Shown here piece after piece: positions 26,823 through 35,908 of a stretch of DNA of 64,000 nt. The position numbers were made by a program, and so were the translations under genes. The notes under the pieces were generated by a model. It had not been told where the DNA came from, ran no database searches, and saw only the letters and a program-made list of their open reading frames with translations. The stretch comes from Geitlerinema sp. PCC 7407 (GTDB lineage: Bacteria > Cyanobacteriota > Cyanobacteriia > PCC-7407). Location of the stretch: the NCBI RefSeq assembly GCF_000317045.1, contig NC_019703.1, positions 2,344,501 through 2,408,500 on the forward strand, written 5' to 3'. Position 1 is the first letter of the stretch; every line of letters begins with the position of its first letter.

Positions 26823-28738
26823 TGCCGTTCAATCGAGAAGGGTTCCAGCCTGATGAGCGCTGGACTCAAGTTTGCTGCTGGACTGTTGGCTTGAGCAGCG
26901 TGGGGTTGGGGTGGCTGTTTCTACCGTCTGTTGCTAAAGCGACGGATGGGATAGATGTTTCAGGGATGCCAAAGAGCGCTTTGACGAAGGGCGATCGCCC
27001 AGTTCCTGCGTCTATGGGGTTAGAGTTACTGGCTGAGTCACCCAAGGCGATCGCTCAAATCGTTGCGCCGCCGCCTGCTGACTTACGCCAACCGCTGCCG
27101 CCCACTGCCCCTACGCCCAGTGCTCCCTCTGCGTTACCCGAGGCACCGTCTTTAGAGACTCCGGAGAATGAAACCCCTGATTCAGTCTCTCCGAGTCCTG
27201 AAGGAGAAGCAGCAGAAGAAACGGTGAAAGTGGCTCGCTTCCAATTTGAGGGAAACACGGTCTTCTCCGATGAACGGCTGAACCAGGAACTAGAAAAGGC
27301 TGGTTTTCTAGATCAGCCACTCACATTTACTGACTTATATCGGGTGAGTTATGTGATCGAGCAGTTCTATCGTCGTGAGGGCTACCTGACTAGTGGAGCC
27401 TTTCTTCCAGAAGAACAACCTCCTCTCAACCCTGAGCAGGCTGTGCCCATCATCCAAATTTTCGAAGGACGGGTCAGCGAGATCCGAATCAACGGCTTGC
27501 AGCGGCTCCAGCCTGATTATGTTCGCTCGCGTTTGGCACTGGCAACGAACAAGCCCTTGCATCAACCCCGACTGTTAGAGGCTTTGCAGTTACTACAACT
27601 GGATCCCTTAATTTCGAGGATCTCAGCAGAGTTGGCTAGTGGTGTAGAACCTGGCACAAATATCCTCAATGTCACAGTGCGAGAGGCAGACACGCTCAAT
27701 AGCCGAGTCTTTGCGGATAATGAGCGATCGCCCAGTGTCGGCAGTAGTCGGCGCGGCGTGAACCTCTCCGAGGCCAATCTCCTGGGCCTCGGAGATGGGA
27801 TCAGCGTGACATATACCAATACCCAAGGCAGTAACGCAGCAGACCTGAGCTATACTCTTCCTCTCAATGCGCGCAATGGCACCCTAAGCCTCAACTATGG
27901 TGATACTGATAGTCAGGTCATCGAAGAACCGTTTGATGCTTTAGATATCACCTCCCGCTCCAAGTACTATCAAGTCACACTGCGCCAACCCTTAGTGCTC
28001 AAGCCTCGCAATGAGTTTGCCCTAGGTGTAACAGCGGTTCATACGGACAACAAGACTTCTTTGCTGGGAGACCCTTTTGCCCTTACGCCAGGCGCTAATG
28101 ATCAAGGAGAGACAAGCGTCTCCGCATTGCGTTTTTTTCAGGAATATACCCATCGCAGTCGCGATCAAGCCGTTGCGTTGCGATCGCAATTTAGCTTTGG
28201 TCTCGACGCTCTAGGATCGACTATCAATAAGCGATCGCCCGACAGCCGCTTTTTTTCCTGGCGCGGACAAGCACAATGGGTAAAGCTGTTGGGTCGCCCG
28301 ACGACCAACCTCCCTGTAGCGCCTACTTTACTAGTCCGTGGCGACATTCAGTTAGCCGATCGCCCTCTACTCTCTGTAGAGCAGTTTGGCTTGGGCGGAT
28401 TAGGGACTGTGCGAGGCTATCGTCAAGATGCTTTGCTGACCGATAGTGGAGCCTTTGCCTCGGCAGAAGTTCGTTTGCCGGTTGCTCAGATCCCAAAGTG
28501 GCAGACAGCCGTCCAAGTGATTCCATTCATCGATGCAGGAATAGGCTGGAATCAAGGAAATCGCCTTAATTCTGATCCGGATCATTTGGCTGCTATCGGT
28601 TTGGGGTTACAACTACTTCAGGGTGATAACTTTAGGGCTCGTCTAGACTGGGGTATTCCTTTAATCAGGGTGGATTCAAGTAAGCGAACATGGCAAGAAA
28701 ACGGGCTATATTTCTCGGTCGAGTTCAATCCTTTCTAG
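26819..28738 (+). CDS. TpsB outer-membrane transporter, ShlB/FhaC/HecB family
   Basis: 639 residues; the ATG at 26819 overlaps the tpsA stop codon (ATGA), and a second ATG follows at once. After a signal-like start and a Pro-rich linker (PPPADLRQPLPPTAPTPSAPSALPEAP, about residues 82-120) come two POTRA domains (VARFQFEGNTVFSDERL, FEGRVSEIRINGLQRL) and a 16-strand barrel with the VRGYRQDAL motif that lines the pore. The protein exports the adjacent TpsA across the outer membrane. Length and order are typical. Coupled translation with tpsA and the following CHAT gene marks an operon. Confidence 0.94.
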   Translation: MMPFNREGFQPDERWTQVCCWTVGLSSVGLGWLFLPSVAKATDGIDVSGMPKSALTKGDRPVPASMGLELLAESPKAIAQIVAPPPADLRQPLPPTAPTPSAPSALPEAPSLETPENETPDSVSPSPEGEAAEETVKVARFQFEGNTVFSDERLNQELEKAGFLDQPLTFTDLYRVSYVIEQFYRREGYLTSGAFLPEEQPPLNPEQAVPIIQIFEGRVSEIRINGLQRLQPDYVRSRLALATNKPLHQPRLLEALQLLQLDPLISRISAELASGVEPGTNILNVTVREADTLNSRVFADNERSPSVGSSRRGVNLSEANLLGLGDGISVTYTNTQGSNAADLSYTLPLNARNGTLSLNYGDTDSQVIEEPFDALDITSRSKYYQVTLRQPLVLKPRNEFALGVTAVHTDNKTSLLGDPFALTPGANDQGETSVSALRFFQEYTHRSRDQAVALRSQFSFGLDALGSTINKRSPDSRFFSWRGQAQWVKLLGRPTTNLPVAPTLLVRGDIQLADRPLLSVEQFGLGGLGTVRGYRQDALLTDSGAFASAEVRLPVAQIPKWQTAVQVIPFIDAGIGWNQGNRLNSDPDHLAAIGLGLQLLQGDNFRARLDWGIPLIRVDSSKRTWQENGLYFSVEFNPF

Positions 28739-31659
28739 TGATTGGTCGCAGAAGCTGGCTGATCAAGTATGTTCTAATTTTTACCCTGGTCTGGGGTCTT
28801 ATTCTGTTTCCCAGCTTGCTACCCAATTTTGGATCAGCAATTGCTCGCTTTAGAACTCCAGCGATCGCCCAATCATCTGTTGATCAGCCTTCTGTCGATT
28901 CTGGCTCAGCCTTGAGCAAGCAGGCACAGCAGCTGTATGAGCAAGGAGATCTAGGGGCGGCAGTATTTAAATTAGAACAAGCGCTCGAGCAATTTCGATT
29001 GAGTGGAAACGCGCTTCAGCAAGCTCAGGCCTGGAGCAATCTTTCTCTTATCCATCAAGCGAGAGCTGACTGGCGGCAAGCTAAAATTGCGATCAAAAAC
29101 AGCATCCAGCTAGCGCAATTGGGTGCAAAACAGGACCCATCGTGGTTATCGGTGCAGGCACAAGCCTTTGAAACTCAGGCTCAGTTGAACTTCAGCCTGG
29201 GAAAGCTCGAACCAGCAACGCAAGACTGGGATCAAGCCGCTCGATACTATACCCAAGCCAAAAATCAGCTAGGAGCAATTCGTAGCCAACTGTGGCGCAG
29301 CCTGGCACTCCAAGAAGCGGGACTGCACCGAGAAGCTCTCCAGCGATTGCTGAGTCTCACTGAGGATCAATCCCTAGCGTTGGCTCTAGCCACTGACTCG
29401 GGTTTGCAAGCCACCTGCTTACGAAGTTTGGGGAGTGCTATTCGAATTGTGGGCTCTGGGGACGTTCAGACCGCAGAACAGCCTCAAACGCTAACCCTAT
29501 CTGAGCTAGGACAGCGCTGTGGTGTAGATTTATCCCCCTCCGCCGACACAGGCTACCTCGATCAAGTGACTGCTCTTTTCCAAAAAGCACGCGCGATCGC
29601 TCCCTCTCCCAAAATGCAAGCGGAAATTAGCCTGTTATTAGGCCATACTGCTCAAGATAAGTTGCGTCAGCTTCAGGATACCTATGAGCGACAGCCGAAT
29701 AAGTTTCCTGCCCAAGATTTACAGGCGCAACTAATAGCCATCTCACAAGCCTATGAGCAAGCTGGCCAAAGCTCTGATGCTTTAGTGCAAGCCCAAGCAG
29801 AAGTTAGCAAGCTCAGTGTATTGGTCAATCTCGATCGCTGGCTCCAAGGTCAAGAAACTCAGCTTCAGCAACAGAGCTCTGAAGAGTTTTTTGTGGGAGA
29901 GAATGCCTTGCAGGCGATCGCCAGTTTGCGCCAGGAACTCAAGCCGTCACTCACTGATCAGCAGGCTCAACTGCCTGATCTCATTGATCAGCTCCATCGT
30001 CTCTCTCCCAGTCATACAGCCTTTTATACACGTTTGCAGTTTGTCCACAGTCTTTTACCAGTAGCGAATGACCAACTCTATGTTGAGCCAATTACACTCT
30101 CTTCAGAACAGACGCTGGCTTTGCTAGAAAGCACGCTAGCGCAAGCTAAGGAGCTAGGCGACCGCCGCTCTGAAGCTCTGGCGGAGGGATATCTAGGACA
30201 GTGGGCTGAATCTCAAGGTCAATGGCTCTCAGTCAAAGAGCACACCCAATCTGCGATCGCGATCGCAGAAGGGATAGTCGCCCCAGACATTGCCTATCAA
30301 TGGCACTGGCAGATGGGCCGTCTATTCAAGCAACAAGATCGGACTTCCCTTGCGATCAAAGAGTATGAAATGGCGATCGCCAATCTCGATCAGGTCCGCA
30401 GCGATCAAATCAGCCTCAAGAATGCAGATATTCAATTCTCTTTTCGCGATCAAGTAGAGCCTATTTATCGACAGCTAATTGAGCTATTGCTACAACCTTT
30501 AGAGGCGGTTGCTGTCCCCGATCAACTCCAGCTAGAGAAAGCGCGTAGAACTTTAGAGTCTCTTCAGCTTGCGGAATTAGAGAACTATCTACGTTGCACA
30601 TTGCAACCTGCTAATCCTAAGCAATTAGATAGTCTATCTGATCAGCATAATGCAGCCATTCTTTATCCAATCATTCTGCCAAAACAGATTGCAGTGATTG
30701 CTAAACTGCCTGGATTAGAGCAATTGATTTACTTTTCTCAGATAGTTTCAGAAGCTGAGGTTAGGGCACAACTCATCAACCTAAGGATGAAGGTTGAAGA
30801 AAATCGATTTAGTGCAACAGGGCAACAAGCAGCTAAAACAGTTTATTCTTGGCTGATACAACCTCTAGGAGACTCGCAATTCAACTCATTTTTGAAAAGC
30901 ACGAAGACACTAATATTTGTGTCTGATGGATTGTTTCGAAATATCCCGATGGCTGTCCTGCAAGATCCCAATACTAGCAAATATCTTATCCAAAAATATG
31001 CGATCGCTCTCAATTTGAATTTGCAGTTGCAAAACCCCCAATCTTTCTATGATCGTTCACATCTGATTCTAGCAGCAGGCCTAACAGATGAAGGCCTAGG
31101 TGGTTTGCCAAACGCTAAAGCAGAAATAGAAACTATTAGCAAAAACTTTCCTACTGACAAATTGTTGAATCCAAAATTCACATTAAGCAAATTTCGTCAA
31201 AAAATCAATTCTCGTCCTTATACAATTGTCCACATTGCATCTCACGGTGATTTTACGTCTCAACCAGAAACTACAGGCATTAAATCTGCGACAGGTTTGA
31301 TTAAGTTGAACGAAATTAAGGAGAGTTTTGAAATTCAAAGCCAAGCACGTCCAGAGCCAATTGAGCTACTGGTTTTGAGTGCTTGTCGAACTTCAGACAG
31401 CGATCGCCGTGCTACGTTAGGACTAGCAGGAATCGCTGTACAATCCGGTGCTCGCAGTACCCTAGCCTCACTTTGGTATGTTGACGATGAATCTACATCA
31501 CTGATGATGAAGCTGTTTTATGAGAAATTAAAAGCCTCAAACTCCTCTCTTAGCAAAGCTGAGCTTTTGCAAATTGCACAAAAAGAGTTAATGGCTCACC
31601 CGAATTTTGGAGCTCCTCGCTACTGGGCTCCTTTCGTCTTATTGGGTAACTGGTTGTGA
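28738..31659 (+). CDS. TPR-CHAT protein coupled to the TPS operon
   Basis: 973 residues if started at the GTG that overlaps the tpsB stop (TAGTG); an ATG at 28690 would add 16 residues. A signal or anchor helix (LIKYVLIFTLVWGLILF) is followed by many TPR-like repeats (QQLYEQGDLGAAVFKLEQALEQF, LAEGYLGQWAESQGQWLSVKEHTQSAIAIAEG, MGRLFKQQDRTSLAIKEYEMAIANLDQVR). The C-terminal CHAT domain is a caspase-like protease fold with His836 in VHIASHGDF and Cys883 in LSACRTSD, then GLAGIAVQSGARSTLASLW and APRYWAPFVLLG. CHAT proteases are peptidases, some in immunity systems. Here the probable export and coupling suggest processing of TpsA; this is inference. Confidence 0.9.
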   Translation: MIGRRSWLIKYVLIFTLVWGLILFPSLLPNFGSAIARFRTPAIAQSSVDQPSVDSGSALSKQAQQLYEQGDLGAAVFKLEQALEQFRLSGNALQQAQAWSNLSLIHQARADWRQAKIAIKNSIQLAQLGAKQDPSWLSVQAQAFETQAQLNFSLGKLEPATQDWDQAARYYTQAKNQLGAIRSQLWRSLALQEAGLHREALQRLLSLTEDQSLALALATDSGLQATCLRSLGSAIRIVGSGDVQTAEQPQTLTLSELGQRCGVDLSPSADTGYLDQVTALFQKARAIAPSPKMQAEISLLLGHTAQDKLRQLQDTYERQPNKFPAQDLQAQLIAISQAYEQAGQSSDALVQAQAEVSKLSVLVNLDRWLQGQETQLQQQSSEEFFVGENALQAIASLRQELKPSLTDQQAQLPDLIDQLHRLSPSHTAFYTRLQFVHSLLPVANDQLYVEPITLSSEQTLALLESTLAQAKELGDRRSEALAEGYLGQWAESQGQWLSVKEHTQSAIAIAEGIVAPDIAYQWHWQMGRLFKQQDRTSLAIKEYEMAIANLDQVRSDQISLKNADIQFSFRDQVEPIYRQLIELLLQPLEAVAVPDQLQLEKARRTLESLQLAELENYLRCTLQPANPKQLDSLSDQHNAAILYPIILPKQIAVIAKLPGLEQLIYFSQIVSEAEVRAQLINLRMKVEENRFSATGQQAAKTVYSWLIQPLGDSQFNSFLKSTKTLIFVSDGLFRNIPMAVLQDPNTSKYLIQKYAIALNLNLQLQNPQSFYDRSHLILAAGLTDEGLGGLPNAKAEIETISKNFPTDKLLNPKFTLSKFRQKINSRPYTIVHIASHGDFTSQPETTGIKSATGLIKLNEIKESFEIQSQARPEPIELLVLSACRTSDSDRRATLGLAGIAVQSGARSTLASLWYVDDESTSLMMKLFYEKLKASNSSLSKAELLQIAQKELMAHPNFGAPRYWAPFVLLGNWL

Positions 31660-32493
31660 ATGACTATCAAGGTAATAGACTTTTACGAGTGGTTCGTCAA
31701 CAAAGTCATCTAGATCCTCGGCTTGTAATAAATCTGTCCAGTCTTGCTGAACAATTGCATCATTCGTCTGAATTAGACGTTGATTAGCTAACAAAGTAAG
31801 AGCATCTTGCCAAATTCCTTCCTCTGCATAGCGTAAAATTTTCTGACGCAAATTTTTTGAAGGTGGTAGAGCGGTAGAATTGACTTTTTCGATCCACCCC
31901 GAGACATCTGGATTGCCAGAGGGGTTAGCGGGATAACATGATATGGAGAAAAACCATTCATACCGCTGACCCGCTCTCAAAGACTGTGTAATTTGAGGAG
32001 GTAGTTGCAGGCCAATGATGCCGTCTTGGTTTGGTAATTTCACTGAGTATGAATAATCACTCTCATCGCCCACGAGAACTAATTCCGCTTCTAGTGGCTC
32101 AGTGTAAGGAACGTAGAACCAAAGCGTTAGGGGCTCAGATGCGCTTAGAGCCAATACAGACCGCATCTCCTCACCGTTATCAGTTACTTCTTGTCGCTCT
32201 GGTGCTAAGGCAGTTAGTCCCTTATTTAAAGATTGAGAACAGGCTGGATTTTCAGAACTGGGTCTTCTTCCTCCACTGGCTCGTCGACCGGGAGCCGTTT
32301 GTCTATTAGCCTTAGCATTATTGAAATTAAAAATGAGACGGTTAACCTGTTTGATTAATGGGATGGATAGGGGCTGCTTAATAGCAGGGCGATCGCTTGG
32401 GTGATTGGCTAAAGAGGGTTGGCTTACCAGCGGCAGCACGAAGATTGTTGTCGCTATCTGAACAAATAAGCTGAATAAAATCTGAACTTTCAT
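31639..32493 (-). CDS. DUF928 domain protein, exported
   Basis: 284 residues from the ATG at 32493 with GAGGGTG 6 nt upstream; a GTG at 32502 is in frame. A signal peptide (ILFSLFVQIATTIFVLPLVSQPSLA) is followed by a basic Ser/Gly stretch and the DUF928 core: LTALAPERQEVTDNGEE, PLTLWFYVPYTEP, AELVLVGDESDYSYSVKLPNQDGIIGLQLP and QRYEWFFSISCYPANPSGN. DUF928 occurs mostly in cyanobacteria, often near CHAT, TPS or CHASE2 genes; function unknown. The 3' end overlaps the convergent TPR-CHAT gene by 21 bp. It follows the CHAT-CHASE2 gene by 13 bp. Confidence 0.88.
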   Translation of the reverse strand: MKVQILFSLFVQIATTIFVLPLVSQPSLANHPSDRPAIKQPLSIPLIKQVNRLIFNFNNAKANRQTAPGRRASGGRRPSSENPACSQSLNKGLTALAPERQEVTDNGEEMRSVLALSASEPLTLWFYVPYTEPLEAELVLVGDESDYSYSVKLPNQDGIIGLQLPPQITQSLRAGQRYEWFFSISCYPANPSGNPDVSGWIEKVNSTALPPSKNLRQKILRYAEEGIWQDALTLLANQRLIQTNDAIVQQDWTDLLQAEDLDDFVDEPLVKVYYLDSHSQPVTQ

Positions 32494-32506
32494 GATGATC
32501 ACCCTC

Positions 32507-34894
32507 TTACGTGTAAAGGTACTTCAATTTTGATAGAAACCGGATCGCAACTAGCCAAGTTACTAGTGCTGTAGAGCTACTGGTTGCTAACAAAGCCAGG
32601 GCTGTAGGCACAAAAGGAATCCAGCCAGCGCTAAGAGACACCATCCAACATATGAGCCAAAGCATTCCGACAGAACATATGCTTAAAATCAATATTTGCT
32701 GAATACTCTTGCTGATGCCAACAATCGCTCCACCGAGCAATGCCCAGCAACCTATCCAAATAATTTCTCCCCACCAAGGCCACCACCAAATGAGGGGGCG
32801 CTTATCTATAACAGCACTTAATAGCTGACTAATAATTTGAGCATGTATAAAGACACCAGGCGTTCGCTGGTCACCCCCATTCTTCTTTAAGGGATAAGGT
32901 GTAGATAGGCGATCGCTATCTTCTCCCTGAACGTCGTAACCGACCAATACAATACTTCCTCGTATTTTATCGGGCTCAAAGTCATCATTCAAAAACTCTC
33001 TGAGGCTGATTGATGGAGCAATATCCTCTAAATCATCATAAAAACGATAGTGAATCATACCTTGCATACCTCCCAAGTCAGCACTTTTGGGGTAGCCACC
33101 TGTCATCGCTTGTACTGTCACATCTCCAAACTTCCAGGGCTCCTGGTTAATTTCGAAAAGATTTCCTGTTGCTCGGAAATAGGCTAAAGCAATTTGAGTG
33201 GCAAACGAGACTTGGGTGTCACAAGATTTTGGCTCATCAACTTTCATCCAAAAAAGATGTCGTCGTAGAACGTCATCTGCATCAAGGGGCGCAAAGTCAC
33301 TGAACCCAATCCTTTCCATCGGTATTCCAGGTGGTGGACGGTGACCTACTGTTGAGGGATTGTCCTTATCAGGTACTTTGCAAATGCCAATCAAGTTTGG
33401 AGTTTGTTGTAATTGCGTCTCAAGATCAGGGCTGAGATATTTTTTATTGTCGCGATAAATATCCAAGCCAATAATCAAAGGTTTGTGCTGAGTAAGTTTT
33501 TTTATTATCTTTGCTACATCATCTCCATCGAGGTAGCCATTTGGATCTTTATCGAGTTTCTTCAAGCTCTCTGGCGTGACTCGGATAACGAATAAGCGAT
33601 CATCTGGGCCTTCCTTTTTTATCCGGATTTGCATCATCTGATCTAAACTAGCTAACTCTAGTGGTCGAAAAAAAGAGAATTGCCGAATTTCTTGCATCAA
33701 AATAGTGATTAATAAAGCGCTCATTAAAACTTTCCAATAACCTAGGCGTCTAGGCTTTGAATGAAAAGACTGCTGTGAATGATTTAATAACTTTATCCAG
33801 CTAGGGGCGGCTTCGGTAGGGTTGCGAAATAGCATAGGCAGCCAGTCGGCACAGGGAAAACGCCTCTGCTGTATGCGTAGCTTTTCTCGGGCATCTCGAA
33901 AGGCTTTATGCAGGGAGAAACCCGCCGAAAAGGCTTCGAGAAAGTACTTGAGAAAACGGTGAGCGATCGCGTCAGGAATCGGTTCCCGCATGACGATAAT
34001 CGCTGGAATGTGCAGATCAGCTAGTTCTGTAGCAAGTTTAGATCCGTCACAGGAGTTAAAAATTGCCAGTTTTAAGCCATTGGCGATCGCCGTTCGCAAG
34101 GCAGGACGTAGATCATCAATCGTTAATTTTTCAGTTTGATTCAGGTAGAAACATCCCGCTGTTTCCTGACTGGAGCTGTGTCCCGCAAAAAAGAGAATAT
34201 CCCAGCTTTGATTCCAGAGGCGATCGCTGACAGCTTCCGATGACGGTTCTATCAAAAACTCGGGTTTTGCGCCAGCAAGTTGCTTAATCACTTGCTGGTC
34301 GGGAGTCACGTCAATGCCTTCACTGTTACCCAACAAGACCAAGATTCTGACGCCTTTGTTAGTCTCTTCTGCCCTTTTGAGAGAAGGCCGATATTCCAGA
34401 TTACTCAGTTCAATCTCTGCATTGACATAATCATCTAGAAACCTCCAAAGACACCAAGGCAACTGGCGCACTTGGTTATCTTCAGTTTCAATGGTGATCT
34501 GAATTTCTTCCTGGGGGTCTAGCAACGTGCGCAGCTGACGCTCGGTGGCTCGAAACCCTTCGGAGTCCAACCAATCGTTTAGCCGCTCTGGTAAGCGTTG
34601 TTTTAGCTCCTCAAAGTCAATCTCTGAAAAATTAGTCAAGTCTGCGTCATCTACGTCTAAATCAGGATCAATCACAATATCTAGCTGCTGCGATCGCTGA
34701 TTGATTTGCTGGTAATATTCTCGATAAAGCATTTGCCAGCGACGGTATAGATCGACCAGATCTGGAGCAGCCGGCAAACTTGCCCTTAACTTAATCGGTG
34801 CAGGACGATGAATTTCTCGAATCTCGACTTGAATCTGAGGAAATCCGCACCGTAAATCTCCTGAACCAAAACTTAGAACGATAGACTTGCTCAT
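32507..34894 (-). CDS. CHAT-CHASE2 membrane sensor protein
   Basis: 795 residues. The N-terminal half is cytoplasmic, ending in a CHAT domain (ILFFAGHSSSQ with the catalytic His, LAIFNSCDGS with the Cys, and HKAFRDAREKL). A membrane helix (VLMSALLITILMQEI) leads to a CHASE2 sensor domain (SLDQMMQIRIKKEGPDDRLFVIRVTPESLKKLDKD, KPLIIGLDIYRDN, GSIVLVGYDVQGEDSD, TPGVFIHAQIISQLLSAV), then three helices (WIGCWALLGGAIVGI, ILILSICSVGMLWLICWMV, FVPTALALLATSSSTALVTWLV). No kinase or cyclase output follows, so the CHAT domain itself seems to be the output. It follows the DUF1822 gene by 21 bp. Signal and substrate unknown. Confidence 0.9.
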   Translation of the reverse strand: MSKSIVLSFGSGDLRCGFPQIQVEIREIHRPAPIKLRASLPAAPDLVDLYRRWQMLYREYYQQINQRSQQLDIVIDPDLDVDDADLTNFSEIDFEELKQRLPERLNDWLDSEGFRATERQLRTLLDPQEEIQITIETEDNQVRQLPWCLWRFLDDYVNAEIELSNLEYRPSLKRAEETNKGVRILVLLGNSEGIDVTPDQQVIKQLAGAKPEFLIEPSSEAVSDRLWNQSWDILFFAGHSSSQETAGCFYLNQTEKLTIDDLRPALRTAIANGLKLAIFNSCDGSKLATELADLHIPAIIVMREPIPDAIAHRFLKYFLEAFSAGFSLHKAFRDAREKLRIQQRRFPCADWLPMLFRNPTEAAPSWIKLLNHSQQSFHSKPRRLGYWKVLMSALLITILMQEIRQFSFFRPLELASLDQMMQIRIKKEGPDDRLFVIRVTPESLKKLDKDPNGYLDGDDVAKIIKKLTQHKPLIIGLDIYRDNKKYLSPDLETQLQQTPNLIGICKVPDKDNPSTVGHRPPPGIPMERIGFSDFAPLDADDVLRRHLFWMKVDEPKSCDTQVSFATQIALAYFRATGNLFEINQEPWKFGDVTVQAMTGGYPKSADLGGMQGMIHYRFYDDLEDIAPSISLREFLNDDFEPDKIRGSIVLVGYDVQGEDSDRLSTPYPLKKNGGDQRTPGVFIHAQIISQLLSAVIDKRPLIWWWPWWGEIIWIGCWALLGGAIVGISKSIQQILILSICSVGMLWLICWMVSLSAGWIPFVPTALALLATSSSTALVTWLVAIRFLSKLKYLYT

Positions 34895-34915
34895 AGCTGC
34901 ATTTGCTTCAGGAGA

Positions 34916-35908
34916 TCACACCATAAAGTCACGGGTAACACTTGCTTCACCCAGTGCGACACGGATACTAAATCGCTTTCCTAATGGATATTTAAAGCGG
35001 CGTAGCTGAATAAAGGAATCTGGCGGATATTGCCTCGATTCTGACATTAGAGGCTCGCCCGACTTCGTTGCTACGACTTCTCCAGTTTCTGAAAGCAGCA
35101 TAATTTTTAAATGGGGAGGCAGATACTTGGCGCTGCCAACTGGATACAGCCGTGCCTGAATATCGAGCCGTTGATTATCGCTAGACGTTAATGCGATGAC
35201 TAAGGCGATAGACTGCCCTTGCAGGTTTAACTGGTGATCGAGCAGCTGCCCTCGCAGGATAGGAACTGGAGCATTATCTTGACTTCTAAAAGCGAGATCC
35301 CACCGTACAGCTGGAGAGGGAATGAGTGTTTCTATCGCTTCCCAACCAGCCTCCACTTGCTTTTCTAGCCAGCGACTGAGATGAATAAAGGAGCGGACAG
35401 GTTGAGGCTGCTGCAACAACTCCAGGTATTTCAACAGTTCTTCAGGAGGTTTCAGATCCGGTAGGGGAACCTGCTCACTTTCTGATGCCTCAAAGTAATC
35501 TTGCTCTAAGAAACCTAAAATAGTCGCCTGAGTCGCGGCCTGCAAAGGGTGATCCAGCTGCACTGCGACATAGCCAATGCGATCAGCCCACCAAACCTCC
35601 GCAGGCACAAACACAGCTGGACTCCCAGGCAAGACAGGACGGCACTCTAGCTTACCCAAACCGACCACCAAAACATCTGCTACGTCTGAGAGAGTTTGAA
35701 TAGCGATATCCCAGCTATCGCTATCTTCTAGGTTGGCTTCAAATCCGTTGAGTGATAGATGGTCATAAATAGCACAGATACAAAGGATGTTGTGGTAAAC
35801 CTGCTCTGCTTTTGCTGGCTGGGCAACATATCTTTGAGAAAATTTCTGTGCTAAAAGATGAGCACTCTGATCAAGGGGGATAGTGATGCTGGGGTGATTA
35901 CTCATCAT
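34916..35908 (-). CDS. DUF1822 family protein
   Basis: 330 residues, two adjacent ATGs. HNILCICAIYDHLSLNGFEANLEDSDSWD, LGKLECRPVLPG and FVPAEVWWADRIGYVAVQLDHPLQAATILGFL-type segments define DUF1822, a cyanobacterial family that commonly follows a sigma-factor-like gene. No membrane segment. It overlaps the sigma gene by 11 bp, suggesting tight co-expression and possibly an anti-sigma or partner role; this is inferred only from arrangement. Confidence 0.87.
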   Translation of the reverse strand: MMSNHPSITIPLDQSAHLLAQKFSQRYVAQPAKAEQVYHNILCICAIYDHLSLNGFEANLEDSDSWDIAIQTLSDVADVLVVGLGKLECRPVLPGSPAVFVPAEVWWADRIGYVAVQLDHPLQAATQATILGFLEQDYFEASESEQVPLPDLKPPEELLKYLELLQQPQPVRSFIHLSRWLEKQVEAGWEAIETLIPSPAVRWDLAFRSQDNAPVPILRGQLLDHQLNLQGQSIALVIALTSSDNQRLDIQARLYPVGSAKYLPPHLKIMLLSETGEVVATKSGEPLMSESRQYPPDSFIQLRRFKYPLGKRFSIRVALGEASVTRDFMV

